From UKL13-3 sp044353855 (lineage in GTDB: Bacteria > Bacteroidota > Bacteroidia > UKL13-3): a stretch of DNA of 64,000 bases. The notes beneath the pieces were generated by a model. It worked only from the letters and a program-made list of their open reading frames with translations. It made no database searches and was not told where the DNA came from. Of this stretch, positions 17,827 through 26,776 are shown in pieces. The first letter of the stretch is position 1; every line of letters begins with the position of its first letter. The stretch spans positions 62,001 through 126,000 of the forward strand of contig JBILBF010000004.1 in the NCBI GenBank assembly GCA_044353855.1, written 5' to 3'. The position numbers and the translations under genes are program-made.

Positions 17827-18945
17827 TTAACGTAATGTTCGGTTTTTCCATTGATAGGTACCAATATTTCCCCACAAGCCAATAAACAATACATATAGTA
17901 TATGAAATGGTTCGGCTAATGGTAATAATAAAATGTAAGTTGGGCGTTTTAAAAAGGATAATACATTAACTAAAAATAATCCTTCAACAATGGTTTTACA
18001 TACAAGCATTGTGATGCCAATTAAAGGGTTTGCAAATAATTCAAAAACAATAAGTGCATTAAATAAATAGGCTGCAACTAAAATAGCAGTAATATAACTG
18101 TTTTCATATTTTGTGCTAGCCGAAACCCACCGTTTTCGTTGATTGGCTAGTTCCGATAAGGTATTATTTGCGCTGGTTGAAACTATTGCTTCAGCATTTT
18201 TTAAAAAGTGTACTTCGCTTGGGTATGTTCGGCAAACTTTATGTAACAAAAATTCATCATCTCCTGTTGCAATATGTTCGCTTCCTGAATAGCCACCTAG
18301 TTCAGTAAATACATTTTTTTCGATTACTAGGTTAGAGGCGCTACACATGTTGGGGTTTTGGAGTTCTATTGCTGCTCCACCGATAGCTACTAATCCTGCA
18401 AATTCCAAAGATTGTATTTTTTCAAATAAGGTATTAGCCTCAAACACAACTGGCGCATACACCATTTTTGATTGTGTTGAAACCATAAAAGAATTGATAG
18501 TAGCGAGCCAATTTTTGCTTCGAGTACAATCAGCATCTGTCATTAATATATATCTACCCTTTGCATTTGATACACCATAAGTAATAGCAGCTTTTTTTCC
18601 CGTTTCTCCAATAGTTGCAGTGTTGAGTATGGATATACTTATTGCTGGATTTTTTTTTATGAGCGCTTCCACAATACTTGCTGTTTCATCAGTCGAATCA
18701 TCATTAATAACGATGATTTCGAAGTGATCCGTTGGATACTGTTGCGCTATAATATCATGTATACATAAAGCAATTGTTTTTGCCTCATTACGTGATGGAA
18801 TAAGTATAGAGTACTGGTAAAAAGTATCTATTGGTTTACTAACGAAATAGGGAATACGCACCCAAACAATAAAATAGGTAAGTATAAGTATTACATAAAA
18901 TAACGTTAGGGTTATCACAAAAAAAATCATGATGGTGTTTTCCAT
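17827..18945 (-). CDS. Membrane-bound family 2 glycosyltransferase
   Basis: 372 residues. An N-terminal membrane helix (about 5-28) precedes a GT-A domain: SILIPSRNEAKTIALCIHDI, VINDDSTDETASIVEAL (nucleotide-binding acidic pair), MTDADC (metal-binding DxD-type site) and QRKRWVSASTKY, which is the QxxRW-type motif of processive or lipid-directed enzymes. Three or so hydrophobic segments follow at the C-terminus. The start overlaps the end of the upstream LPG-synthase-like gene by 19 bp, so the pair is cotranscribed and probably makes or transfers an envelope glycolipid. Sugar and acceptor unknown. Confidence 0.85.
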   Translation of the reverse strand: MENTIMIFFVITLTLFYVILILTYFIVWVRIPYFVSKPIDTFYQYSILIPSRNEAKTIALCIHDIIAQQYPTDHFEIIVINDDSTDETASIVEALIKKNPAISISILNTATIGETGKKAAITYGVSNAKGRYILMTDADCTRSKNWLATINSFMVSTQSKMVYAPVVFEANTLFEKIQSLEFAGLVAIGGAAIELQNPNMCSASNLVIEKNVFTELGGYSGSEHIATGDDEFLLHKVCRTYPSEVHFLKNAEAIVSTSANNTLSELANQRKRWVSASTKYENSYITAILVAAYLFNALIVFELFANPLIGITMLVCKTIVEGLFLVNVLSFLKRPTYILLLPLAEPFHILYVLFIGLWGNIGTYQWKNRTLR

Positions 18946-19889
18946 TTAAAGGTAAGTAAGTAAAACAATCCAACCAATCCCGGAAGCATCATATTAATGA
19001 TCCATAAAGAATAAGCTGCTTGCAAAATGCCTAAATTAAAAGTTGAAAATTGTCCAATAAAAAAAAGAGCCAATGCTCCACGTATACCCATTTCAATTAA
19101 TAAAAAGGAAGGAACAAACCCATGGACTAAGAATATAGAAGCAATGCTGGCAATACCAATTATAATAGGAATAGGAATTCCAAAAAATAGTAACAGTAAA
19201 TAATATTGAACAGAAAAGGTTAACAATCGAAGAATAGATAATAACAACAACTTGAATAGCACAAATTGTGAATAATGTGTAATTACGTTAATGTATATCG
19301 AAATTTTAGGCCATTTACGTATTCCTGGAATTTTTTGGATATTCACATAACCATAAATTAAAACGATATGTAAGATCAATAAAACGGGGAATAGCCAAGC
19401 TAATTGTGTATTGGAAATAAAGTTTTTAATGTATAAAATATACAATAAACCGCAGCTTCCAATAGTGCTTGTTGCCACTGTTTGTGCGATACCACCTACT
19501 ATAGATGCTGCTGCTCCTTTGGTTTTTGAAAACGATTGAAGGTATAAGGATTTTCCTACTATATCGCCAATAGCATTTGGGGTAATAATGCTTAATGTAA
19601 TGCCTGATAAAACAGATTGATAGGCTTGTTTATTGGTAACAGATTCATGCTGTTGCATAATGAGCTTCCACTTTATACATTCAAGCCACCAATTTAAAGG
19701 CATTAACAAAAAAACTAAGCATAAAAAGGTTATATTAGTCATTGTCCATTGCAAGCCTATATAGTTTGATAGTTCTGGAATATCAAATCCATATAATAGC
19801 TTATAGTATATAAAACCAATGGTAATGGTAAACACAATTAACTTAGCTATGTTGAGAAGTTTCGGTTGATATGCGCTGTTAGGTTTCAA
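18927..19889 (-). CDS. Lysylphosphatidylglycerol synthase-like transmembrane protein (UPF0104)
   Basis: 320 residues with about eight hydrophobic segments. PLNWWLECIKWKLIMQQ, AYQSVLSGITLSIITPNAIGDIVGKSLYLQSF and the C-terminal VPSFLLIEMGIRGALALFFIGQ are hallmarks of the LPG synthase TM/AglD-type family. Only the membrane domain is present; the cytosolic aminoacyltransferase domain of MprF is absent, so lysyl transfer is not predicted. Such stand-alone proteins often accompany glycosyltransferases, as here (19-bp overlap), and may flip or handle a lipid intermediate. That role is inference. Confidence 0.8.
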   Translation of the reverse strand: MKPNSAYQPKLLNIAKLIVFTITIGFIYYKLLYGFDIPELSNYIGLQWTMTNITFLCLVFLLMPLNWWLECIKWKLIMQQHESVTNKQAYQSVLSGITLSIITPNAIGDIVGKSLYLQSFSKTKGAAASIVGGIAQTVATSTIGSCGLLYILYIKNFISNTQLAWLFPVLLILHIVLIYGYVNIQKIPGIRKWPKISIYINVITHYSQFVLFKLLLLSILRLLTFSVQYYLLLLFFGIPIPIIIGIASIASIFLVHGFVPSFLLIEMGIRGALALFFIGQFSTFNLGILQAAYSLWIINMMLPGLVGLFYLLTFKWKTPS

Positions 19890-19938
19890 TAGGAATAGTT
19901 ACTTTGCACCAGACGAAAGTATTGTATTTGCCTTACAA

Positions 19939-20520
19939 ATGACAGCATTAAAAACCATTAAAGAATACGAGCGCATTATTTTGGGTATTGATCCGGGAAC
20001 CATTGTAATGGGTTATGGTTTAATTGGAATCAATCAAAAAAAACCAGCTATTATTAGTTTGGGTGTGGTAAAGCTTGGTAAAATTGATGACCCCATGCTG
20101 AAGTTGAAAAAAATATTTGAACGTACCACTGCACTTATTGATCAGTACCACCCTGATGAGTTGGCTATTGAAGCGCCATTTTTTGGAAAAAATGTACAGT
20201 CTATGTTAAAGTTAGGCAGGGCTCAAGGAGTGGCAATATCGGCAGCATTAAATAGGGATATGCAGGCAAACGAGTATTCGCCCAAAAAAATAAAACAAAG
20301 TATTACAGGTAATGGCAATGCAAGCAAAGAGCAAGTAGCCGCTATGTTACAGCGGTTATTAGGCTTCACTGAAACCCCTGAATTTTTAGATGCAACGGAT
20401 GGTTTAGCAGCTGCGTATTGCCATTTTTTACAAAGCAGCAAGGCTAATTTGTCCGGAGGTAAAAGTTACAACAGTTGGAAAGCTTTTGTAAGCGATAATC
20501 CGAGTAAGTTGAAAAAGTAG
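19939..20520 (+). CDS. ruvC: Crossover junction endodeoxyribonuclease
   Basis: 193 residues. RuvC resolves Holliday junctions with RuvAB. Visible signatures: IILGIDPGTIVMGYGLI with the first catalytic aspartate, LAIEAPFFGKNVQSMLKLGRAQG with the catalytic glutamate, YSPKKIKQSITGNGNASKEQV, and the C-terminal acidic pair in DATDGLAAAYCH. A short lysine-rich tail follows. It is divergent from the membrane protein gene, with a TTACTTTGCACC promoter-like element about 50 bp upstream of the start. Confidence 0.95.
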   Translation: MTALKTIKEYERIILGIDPGTIVMGYGLIGINQKKPAIISLGVVKLGKIDDPMLKLKKIFERTTALIDQYHPDELAIEAPFFGKNVQSMLKLGRAQGVAISAALNRDMQANEYSPKKIKQSITGNGNASKEQVAAMLQRLLGFTETPEFLDATDGLAAAYCHFLQSSKANLSGGKSYNSWKAFVSDNPSKLKK

Positions 20521-20533
20521 TTGGGTTTGATTG

Positions 20534-21760
20534 TTATGCATGTGCAGCAATTAGCAAATCAATATCTTTATGGTAAATATTTAATCGTTTGCCAATATGT
20601 TTATTGGTAAGGTTGCCTTTATATATATACATGCCACTTCTGGCATATTGGTGCTCCCAAATATAATCGGTAATTGAGCCTGCTTCTGATATATCCAATA
20701 AAATAGGGGTAAGGATATTGCTTAATGCATAACTAGCTGTGCGGCTTACCCTCGATGAAATATTAGGTACACAATAGTGTATTACATCGTGTTTGATAAA
20801 AGTAGGTTTTGCATGGTTCGTAAGTTCAGCTGTTTCAAAACAACCGCCCTGGTCAATGCATATATCAACAATTACTGCAAGAGGCTTCATTTGTGTAACC
20901 ATTTCTTCGGATACCACAGTTGGGCTTCTTCCTTCTTCGCTCCAAAGGCATCCAATAGCCACATCGGCAGTACTTATGGCTTTTTGCAATATTTTGGGAT
21001 GCAATAAGGATGTGAATATTTTTACACCCAAATTATTTTGGAGTTTGCGGAGTTTTTCAAGCGAATTATCAAATACCTTTACAGTAGCACCTACTCCCAA
21101 AGCTGCCCTTGCAGCATATTCGCCAACTGTTCCAGCACCAATAATCACAATTTCAGTTGGAGGTATTCCGGTAACTCCGCCCAACATTTCACCTTTACCT
21201 CCTCGGGTAGAACATAAATATTCGGCAGCAACAGAAATAGCCGAGGTGCCAGCAATTTCGCTCATGCTGCGAACCACAGGGTATATTCCATCAGTTGATT
21301 TTAAGTATTCAAATGCAATAGCCGATATTTTTTTGCTCATCAAAGAGCGTATATAACTTTCTGACTTGTTGCTGAGTTGAATTGCAGAAATAAGCAATTG
21401 ATTTGGGCGCATCAATACTATTTCTTCTTCACTAAGGGGTTCTACTTTAACAATAACATCTGCCTTATAAACGTCATCTCTGCTGTAACAAATTTTAGCT
21501 CCAGCTTCACTATATTCTTTATCTGTAAATTTTGCTTCTTTGCCAGCCCCCGTTTCAATCCAAACCTCGTTCCCGTTATTTACCAGTAAGTTTACAGAAG
21601 AGGGGGTAAGGGCAACTCTGTTTTCTTGCAATGTACATTCTTTGGGAACACCAATATACAAGGTTTGAAGCGGCTTTTTGCTTGAAAGCAATGCTTCTTT
21701 GGGTTGTAAGGTTGCTTGCTTCGCAAGTTCTGTAAAGCCAGATTTGGACGATTCTTCCAT
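20534..21760 (-). CDS. ald: Alanine dehydrogenase
   Basis: 408 residues from the ATG at 21760 (MEESSKSGFTELAKQ); an upstream in-frame extension to 21886 does not look like protein of this family and is ignored. The enzyme interconverts alanine and pyruvate with NAD. Signatures: IGVPKECTLQENRVALTPSSV, VKVEPLSEEEIVLMRPNQLL, the Rossmann GAGTVGEYAARAALGVGATVK, and DICIDQGGCFETAEL. It is about 35 residues longer at the N-terminus than the best known alanine dehydrogenases; this longer form is usual in Bacteroidota. The related transhydrogenase alpha subunit is an alternative, but the length and C-terminus favour Ald. Confidence 0.85.
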   Translation of the reverse strand: MEESSKSGFTELAKQATLQPKEALLSSKKPLQTLYIGVPKECTLQENRVALTPSSVNLLVNNGNEVWIETGAGKEAKFTDKEYSEAGAKICYSRDDVYKADVIVKVEPLSEEEIVLMRPNQLLISAIQLSNKSESYIRSLMSKKISAIAFEYLKSTDGIYPVVRSMSEIAGTSAISVAAEYLCSTRGGKGEMLGGVTGIPPTEIVIIGAGTVGEYAARAALGVGATVKVFDNSLEKLRKLQNNLGVKIFTSLLHPKILQKAISTADVAIGCLWSEEGRSPTVVSEEMVTQMKPLAVIVDICIDQGGCFETAELTNHAKPTFIKHDVIHYCVPNISSRVSRTASYALSNILTPILLDISEAGSITDYIWEHQYARSGMYIYKGNLTNKHIGKRLNIYHKDIDLLIAAHA

Positions 21761-21969
21761 TAAATAAACAATTAATCTACCAAATTTAACGAAGATTGTA
21801 TAGTATTGAAAACAAATAGGATATTTTTTTTCAATAAGGACACTTAAGCCGTTAAGCAATAAGGAGTAAGTGTTTTGAACAGCCAAAGTTTAATTTTGTT
21901 GGCTAAATTTTAGCATAAAGTTTATTTTTTATATACAAAGGCATATCTTCGCAGGCTTTCTGTAGAATA

Positions 21970-22494
21970 TTGAAGTCAAAAGAATACATATTAGAGTTTA
22001 ATAAAGTTCATAAAGGATTAAATGAATACACTTATATAGTTGATGATGTGTTTTTATTTAATGTTGAAGGGGCAGCTATTGAAAAGGCTAATGTATCAGT
22101 AACTCTTCAGGTATTTAAAGCCAATGAAATGTATGAGTTATCTTTTACATTTAAAGGATTTGTTCAGTGTGAGTGTGATGTGTGTTTAGAAGATTTTTTA
22201 ATGCCAGTTGACAGTCAATACAAACTATTGATCAAAGTGAGTGAAGCAGAGAATTATGAAGATGATGAAATTGTATATATTACTGAAAAGGTAATTGATT
22301 TTGATCTTTCACACTATTTATATGAAAGTATAATGGTTTCAATACCAACCCGAAGAGTGTGTGAAATGGGAGGAGTTAAAGAATGTAATAAAGAAGTAAT
22401 TAAAAAGTTGGAGGAGCTAAACTCGCTTGATATTGAAAACGAAGCTGAGAACGTAAATCCAACTTGGGATAAACTAAAAAATATATTTAAATAA
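21970..22494 (+). CDS. DUF177 (YceD) family protein
   Basis: 174 residues, starting at TTG 21970; no ATG is available near the conserved N-terminus. The paired cysteines in FVQCECDVCLEDFLMPVDSQY and the acidic C-terminus ending NPTWDKLKNIFK are the DUF177 pattern. YceD is linked to 23S rRNA/L32 metabolism in other bacteria, and here too the gene lies 26 bp upstream of rpmF in the conserved DUF177-rpmF-plsX-fabH order. The start assignment is the only uncertain point. Confidence 0.88.
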   Translation: MKSKEYILEFNKVHKGLNEYTYIVDDVFLFNVEGAAIEKANVSVTLQVFKANEMYELSFTFKGFVQCECDVCLEDFLMPVDSQYKLLIKVSEAENYEDDEIVYITEKVIDFDLSHYLYESIMVSIPTRRVCEMGGVKECNKEVIKKLEELNSLDIENEAENVNPTWDKLKNIFK

Positions 22495-22520
22495 TAAACA
22501 ACGCGTAATAATTAACGACT

Positions 22521-22706
22521 ATGCCTAATCCTAAACGAAAAATCTCTAATTCAAGAAGAGATAAAAGAAGAACACATTACAAAGGTTCAACTCCAACATT
22601 AACAGTTGACGTGACTTCTGGCGAAACACATTTACGTCATCGTGTAACTGCCGATGGTTTTTATAAAGGAAAACATGTTTTTCCTGAAATGAAAAAAGAC
22701 GTATAA
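22521..22706 (+). CDS. rpmF: 50S ribosomal protein L32
   Basis: 61 residues. MPNPKRKISNSRRDKRRTHY followed by a hydrophobic middle and YKGKHVF are the L32 signature. It lacks the CxxC zinc motif, as many Bacteroidota L32 copies do. Between DUF177 and plsX in the standard order. Confidence 0.95.
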   Translation: MPNPKRKISNSRRDKRRTHYKGSTPTLTVDVTSGETHLRHRVTADGFYKGKHVFPEMKKDV

Positions 22707-22729
22707 TTGTTATACCAAACAATTATTAA

Positions 22730-23689
22730 ATGAGAATTGGATTTGATATCATGGGAGGCGATTTTGCCCCCAATCAAGCAATCGCGGGTGCTGTTCAAGC
22801 ATTCCAGGAACTTACAAATGGTGAACGTATTGTCTTGTTTGGTGACAAAGAACAAGCCTTACCTCTCATTATAGAGCATGGGTTAACCGAAGCTGATTTT
22901 GATTTTGTGCATACTACTGAAGTTATTGGAATGGGTGAACATCCTACCAAAGCAATTTCCCAAAAACGTAATTCAAGCATATCTTTAGGTTTTGGTATGC
23001 TTGCCCAAAAACAAATTGATGCCTTTGTGAGTGCTGGCAATACAGGCGCAATGTTAGTTGGCGCTATGTTTTCTGTAAAACCAATTGAAGGTGTTATCAG
23101 ACCATGCGTTACCGCTATAGTACCCAAACCCAATGGCAAATTTGGTTTGTTATTGGATGCAGGTGCAAATGCTGATTGCAAGCCAGATGTTTTATACCAA
23201 TTCGGAATTTTAGGTCATTTAATGGCTCAAAATGTATTGGGTATTGAAAATCCTCGTGTAGGATTATTAAGTATTGGTGAGGAAAAAGAGAAAGGTAATT
23301 TGGTTACCATATCTGCACACCACATATTTGAAGGAACGGATGTTTTTAACTTTATAGGTAATATAGAAGGTCGTGACTTTATTTCTGATAAAGCCGATGT
23401 ATATGTTTGTGAGGGATTTGTTGGAAATGTAGTACTTAAAGCATTTGAGTCAGTGTATTATGTGATGAAAAAGCGTGGTATCAATGACGAATACTTTGAA
23501 AGTATGAATTATGAAAACTACGGAGGTACACCTATTTTAGGCGTGAATGCCCCAGTTATTATTGGACATGGAATTTCAAATACCAAAGCATTTAAAAATA
23601 TGTTGTTCTCAGCTCGTGATGTTGTCAACTCCAACTTGTGTGGAATTATTCGCGAAGCATTCAAAAACTTAGTCCCTCCAACTCAATAA
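22730..23689 (+). CDS. plsX: Phosphate acyltransferase
   Basis: 319 residues. PlsX makes acyl-phosphate from acyl-ACP for PlsY, the entry to phosphatidic acid synthesis. Recognised by RIGFDIMGGDFAPNQAIAGA, FVSAGNTGAMLVGAMF, GLLLDAGANADCKPD, LLSIGEEKEKGN and DVYVCEGFVGNVVLKAFE. Its TAA stop overlaps the ATG of fabH by one base (TAATG), implying translational coupling. Confidence 0.95.
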   Translation: MRIGFDIMGGDFAPNQAIAGAVQAFQELTNGERIVLFGDKEQALPLIIEHGLTEADFDFVHTTEVIGMGEHPTKAISQKRNSSISLGFGMLAQKQIDAFVSAGNTGAMLVGAMFSVKPIEGVIRPCVTAIVPKPNGKFGLLLDAGANADCKPDVLYQFGILGHLMAQNVLGIENPRVGLLSIGEEKEKGNLVTISAHHIFEGTDVFNFIGNIEGRDFISDKADVYVCEGFVGNVVLKAFESVYYVMKKRGINDEYFESMNYENYGGTPILGVNAPVIIGHGISNTKAFKNMLFSARDVVNSNLCGIIREAFKNLVPPTQ

Positions 23690-24684
23690 TGGATAAAATT
23701 ACTGCTGCTATAACTTGTGTGAACGGATATGTTCCAGAAGATAAATTAACCAATAAGGATTTAGAAAAATTGGTAGATACCAACGATGAGTGGATTCTAT
23801 CAAGAACAGGAATTAGCGAAAGACGGATACTTAAAACTCCAGGATTAGCTACAAGTGATATGGCTATGCATGCAGTAAATGGCTTGTTAAAAAAGCGTGG
23901 AATTACAGCCGATGACATCGATGTAATCATATTTGCTACGGTTACTCCCGATTTAATTTTTCCGGCAAGTGCCAATATCTTAGCGGATAAAATTGGTGCT
24001 AAAAATGCTTTCGGATTTGATTTAGCTGCTGCATGTTCAGGCTTTTTGTTTGCACTCGAAACGGGTTCTAAATTTATTGAAAGTGGTAAATACCAAAAAG
24101 TATTGGTAGTAGGTGGCGATAAAATGTCATCTATCATTGATTATTCAGATCGCAATACCTGTATAATTTTTGGAGATGGACTTGGATGTGTATTATTAGA
24201 ACCCAATACGGAAGGACTTGGTGTAATTGATAGTATATTAAAGGTAGACGGTAATGGACGGCATTACCTTCATCAAAAAGCGGGAGGTTCATTAAAACCA
24301 CCAACACACGAAACCATTGATGCGAAAGAACATTATGTATACCAAGATGGGAAAACAGTATTTAAGTATGCTGTAAGTGGAATGGCAGATGTTTCGGCTC
24401 AAATAATGGAACGCAATCAGTTAACAGCAGATGATATTTCGTGGCTGGTACCACACCAAGCTAATTTAAGAATTATAGATGCAACAGCTGAGCGTATGGG
24501 ACTTCCTAAAGATAAAGTAATGATTAATATTGATCACTTTGGAAATACCACAAATGGAACTCTTCCTTTATGCTTGTGGGAATGGGAAAAACAACTAAAA
24601 AAAGGAGACAATATTATTTTGTCAGCTTTTGGTGGAGGTTTTACTTGGGGAGCTATTTACTTAAAATGGGCTTATAACAGCTAG
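23689..24684 (+). CDS. fabH: Beta-ketoacyl-ACP synthase III
   Basis: 331 residues from the ATG at 23689. FabH starts fatty acid synthesis by condensing acetyl-CoA with malonyl-ACP. Catalytic residues are C116 in DLAAACSGFLFALE, the histidine of VPHQANLRI and the asparagine of HFGNTTNGTLPL. The N-terminal DTNDEWILSRTGISERR is typical. An upstream in-frame extension inside plsX is not used. A short hairpin follows the gene, after which accB has its own promoter. Confidence 0.95.
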   Translation: MDKITAAITCVNGYVPEDKLTNKDLEKLVDTNDEWILSRTGISERRILKTPGLATSDMAMHAVNGLLKKRGITADDIDVIIFATVTPDLIFPASANILADKIGAKNAFGFDLAAACSGFLFALETGSKFIESGKYQKVLVVGGDKMSSIIDYSDRNTCIIFGDGLGCVLLEPNTEGLGVIDSILKVDGNGRHYLHQKAGGSLKPPTHETIDAKEHYVYQDGKTVFKYAVSGMADVSAQIMERNQLTADDISWLVPHQANLRIIDATAERMGLPKDKVMINIDHFGNTTNGTLPLCLWEWEKQLKKGDNIILSAFGGGFTWGAIYLKWAYNS

Positions 24685-24710
24685 TTTCACATCAAAACCA
24701 CTTATTTTCC

Positions 24711-24740
24711 CCTCAAATTCAATAAAATTTGAGGTATTTT
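24711..24740 (+). terminator. Possible terminator after fabH
   Basis: CCTCAAATT (24711-24719) and AATTTGAGG (24726-24734) form a 9-bp stem with a 6-nt loop, followed by TATTTT. AT-rich and moderate in strength. Confidence 0.5.
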
Positions 24741-24770
24741 GTTAAGAATTTCGAAATTTCTATACATTTG
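24738..24770 (+). promoter_or_regulatory. Promoter for accB-accC (-33 TTTG, -7 TACATTTG)
   Basis: TTTG at 24738-24741 and TACATTTG at 24763-24770 with a 21-bp spacer match the Bacteroidota housekeeping promoter. The accB ATG is 22 bp downstream, so transcription would start just inside the fabH-accB gap. Confidence 0.65.
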
Positions 24771-24792
24771 ATATTGATAAACCAATCCTAAC

Positions 24793-25272
24793 ATGGAACT
24801 AAAAGAGATTAAAGAACTGATTAAACTTGTATCCGAAGCAGATGTTTCGGAGGTAGAAGTTGAGAAAGGTGATTTTAAAATTGCTATTCGGAAAATTGAA
24901 GAAAAAACCACTTTTGTTCAAGCACCAACAGCTCAACCAACTCCAATTGAGGTGAGTGTTCCTGTTGCTTCACCAGTGCCAACCATGCATATGTCTGCTC
25001 AGTCAACTGAAGCAGCCAACCATTCAAGTAACCTGATAACCATAAAGTCGCCTATGATAGGAACGTATTATAAATCTTCAGCTCCTGATAAACCAGCTTT
25101 TGTAAATGTAGGGGATGAAATTAAAATAGGTTCAGTTTTATGTGTAGTTGAGGCAATGAAATTGTTCAACGAGATTGAATCGGAGCTTTCTGGAAAAATC
25201 GTTAAGATTTTGGTTGAGAATGCTTCACCGGTTGAATACGATCAACCTTTGTTCTTGGTTGAACCAATGTAA
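24793..25272 (+). CDS. accB: Biotin carboxyl carrier protein of acetyl-CoA carboxylase
   Basis: 159 residues. An N-terminal helical segment (MELKEIKELIKLVSEAD, about 1-40), a Pro/Ala/Thr-rich linker (41-80) and the biotinyl domain (82-159) with the biotinylated K123 in VVEAMKLFNEIE. This is the standard AccB layout. It carries biotin between the biotin carboxylase (accC, 84 bp downstream) and the carboxyltransferase. The gap to accC holds a short inverted-repeat element. Confidence 0.95.
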   Translation: MELKEIKELIKLVSEADVSEVEVEKGDFKIAIRKIEEKTTFVQAPTAQPTPIEVSVPVASPVPTMHMSAQSTEAANHSSNLITIKSPMIGTYYKSSAPDKPAFVNVGDEIKIGSVLCVVEAMKLFNEIESELSGKIVKILVENASPVEYDQPLFLVEPM

Positions 25273-25276
25273 TACA

Positions 25277-25349
25277 ATGTGCAAATGAGCAATGTTCAAA
25301 TGAGCTTTCCTTCATCTGCACATTTTCATATTTTCACATCTTCACATCC
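25277..25349. repeat. Intergenic inverted repeat of heptamer/octamer units between accB and accC
   Basis: The left arm is made of repeated units such as ATGTGCAA, ATGAGCA, ATGTTCAA and ATGAGC; the right arm has the complementary TCTGCACA, TTTTCATA, TTTTCACA and TCTTCACA. The two arms can fold on each other. Similar sequences occur dispersed in Bacteroidota intergenic regions (recalled, not checked). It may tune accC expression relative to accB. Confidence 0.6.
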
Positions 25350-25356
25350 ATAAACT

Positions 25357-26703
25357 ATGTTCAAAAAAATACTGATTGCAAATCGTGGTGAGATAGCCTT
25401 GCGTATTATTCGCACTGCAAAAGAAATGGGCATCAAAACAGTTGCTGTATATTCAACTGCAGATAAAGATAGTTTGCATGTACGCTTTGCCGATGAGGCA
25501 GTTTGTATTGGTCCAGCACCGTCACCACAATCCTATTTAAACATGGCCAGCATTATTGCTGCTGCCGAAATTACCAATGCTGATGCCATTCATCCCGGTT
25601 ATGGTTTTTTATCTGAAAACGCAAAATTTTCAGGTATTTGCCGCGATCATGGAATAAAATTTATTGGAGCTTCACCCGAAATGATTAACCAAATGGGTGA
25701 TAAAGCAAATGCAAAAGATACCATGAAAAAAGCAGGTGTTCCTGTCATTCCTGGTTCGAATGGTTTACTTTCAAGTTTTGAAGAAGGAATTTCTTTAGCA
25801 AAAGAAATTGGTTATCCAGTAATTATTAAAGCAACTGCCGGAGGTGGTGGACGTGGGATGCGTATCATATGGGCCGATGATGAGTTTGAAAAACATTGGG
25901 ACAGTGCAAGGCAAGAATCTTTAGCAGCCTTTGGTAACGATGGTATGTATATGGAAAAATACATTGAAGAACCTCGTCATATTGAAATTCAATTAGCCGG
26001 AGATCAATATGGAAATGTTTGCCATTTGAGTGAACGCGATTGTTCAATACAACGCAGACATCAAAAACTAGTTGAAGAAGCACCCTCGCCATTCGTAACC
26101 CCTGAGTTACGTGAAGCAATGGGTAATGCTGCTGTTAATGGTGCAAAATCGATTAATTACGAAGGCTTAGGAACAATAGAATTTTTAGTTGACAAACACC
26201 GTAATTTCTATTTTATGGAAATGAATACCCGTATTCAGGTGGAGCATCCCGTAACCGAGGAAGTTATTAATTATGACTTGGTAAAAGAACAAATATTAAT
26301 AGCTGCAGGAGTACCCATTAGTGGTAAAAATTATTTCCCTTTTCGCCATGCAATTGAATGCCGTATTAATGCCGAGGATCCTTTAAATAATTTTAGACCT
26401 ACACCCGGAAAAATTGAATACCTACATAAGCCAGGCGGGCATGGAGTGCGAGTAGATACTCACGTGTATGCCGGTTATACCATTCCCTCTAATTACGATT
26501 CAATGATTGCCAAATTAATTGTGTTTGCCCAAACACGCGAAGAAGCAATTATAAAAATGGAACGTGCTTTAAGCGAGTTTATCATTGAAGGCCCGGGTTT
26601 AAAAACAACTATTCCATTGCATATCCAATTGATGCAAAATGAAGATTTCAAAAAAGGAAATTTTACAACAGCATTTATGAACACATTTGAGATCAAAAAA
26701 TAA
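25357..26703 (+). CDS. accC: Biotin carboxylase subunit of acetyl-CoA carboxylase (second paralogue)
   Basis: 448 residues, the length of E. coli AccC. KKILIANRGEIALRIIRTA, the ATP loop ATAGGGGRGMR, HLSERDCSIQRRHQKLVEE and YFMEMNTRIQVEHPVTE are intact. Linkage to accB makes this the acetyl-CoA carboxylase enzyme that supplies malonyl-CoA for FabH. It is clearly homologous to, but distinct from, the 494-residue copy at 12645. A strong terminator follows. Confidence 0.95.
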   Translation: MFKKILIANRGEIALRIIRTAKEMGIKTVAVYSTADKDSLHVRFADEAVCIGPAPSPQSYLNMASIIAAAEITNADAIHPGYGFLSENAKFSGICRDHGIKFIGASPEMINQMGDKANAKDTMKKAGVPVIPGSNGLLSSFEEGISLAKEIGYPVIIKATAGGGGRGMRIIWADDEFEKHWDSARQESLAAFGNDGMYMEKYIEEPRHIEIQLAGDQYGNVCHLSERDCSIQRRHQKLVEEAPSPFVTPELREAMGNAAVNGAKSINYEGLGTIEFLVDKHRNFYFMEMNTRIQVEHPVTEEVINYDLVKEQILIAAGVPISGKNYFPFRHAIECRINAEDPLNNFRPTPGKIEYLHKPGGHGVRVDTHVYAGYTIPSNYDSMIAKLIVFAQTREEAIIKMERALSEFIIEGPGLKTTIPLHIQLMQNEDFKKGNFTTAFMNTFEIKK

Positions 26704-26716
26704 ATAGTTCATTTTT

Positions 26717-26756
26717 AAAAAAAGGCCATCTGTTATCTGACGGATGGCCTTTTTTA
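26717..26756 (+). terminator. Rho-independent terminator after accC
   Basis: A-tract plus GGCCATC (26724-26730) pairs with GATGGCC plus T-tract (26743-26756). The 12-nt loop and flanking A/T tracts make it efficient in both directions. Confidence 0.9.
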
Positions 26757-26776
26757 TCTATTAAAGTTTATAAAGT

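Noticed and set aside
18927..19889. MprF-type lysyl-phosphatidylglycerol synthase
   Set aside because: Only the membrane part is present; the aminoacyl transfer domain is missing.
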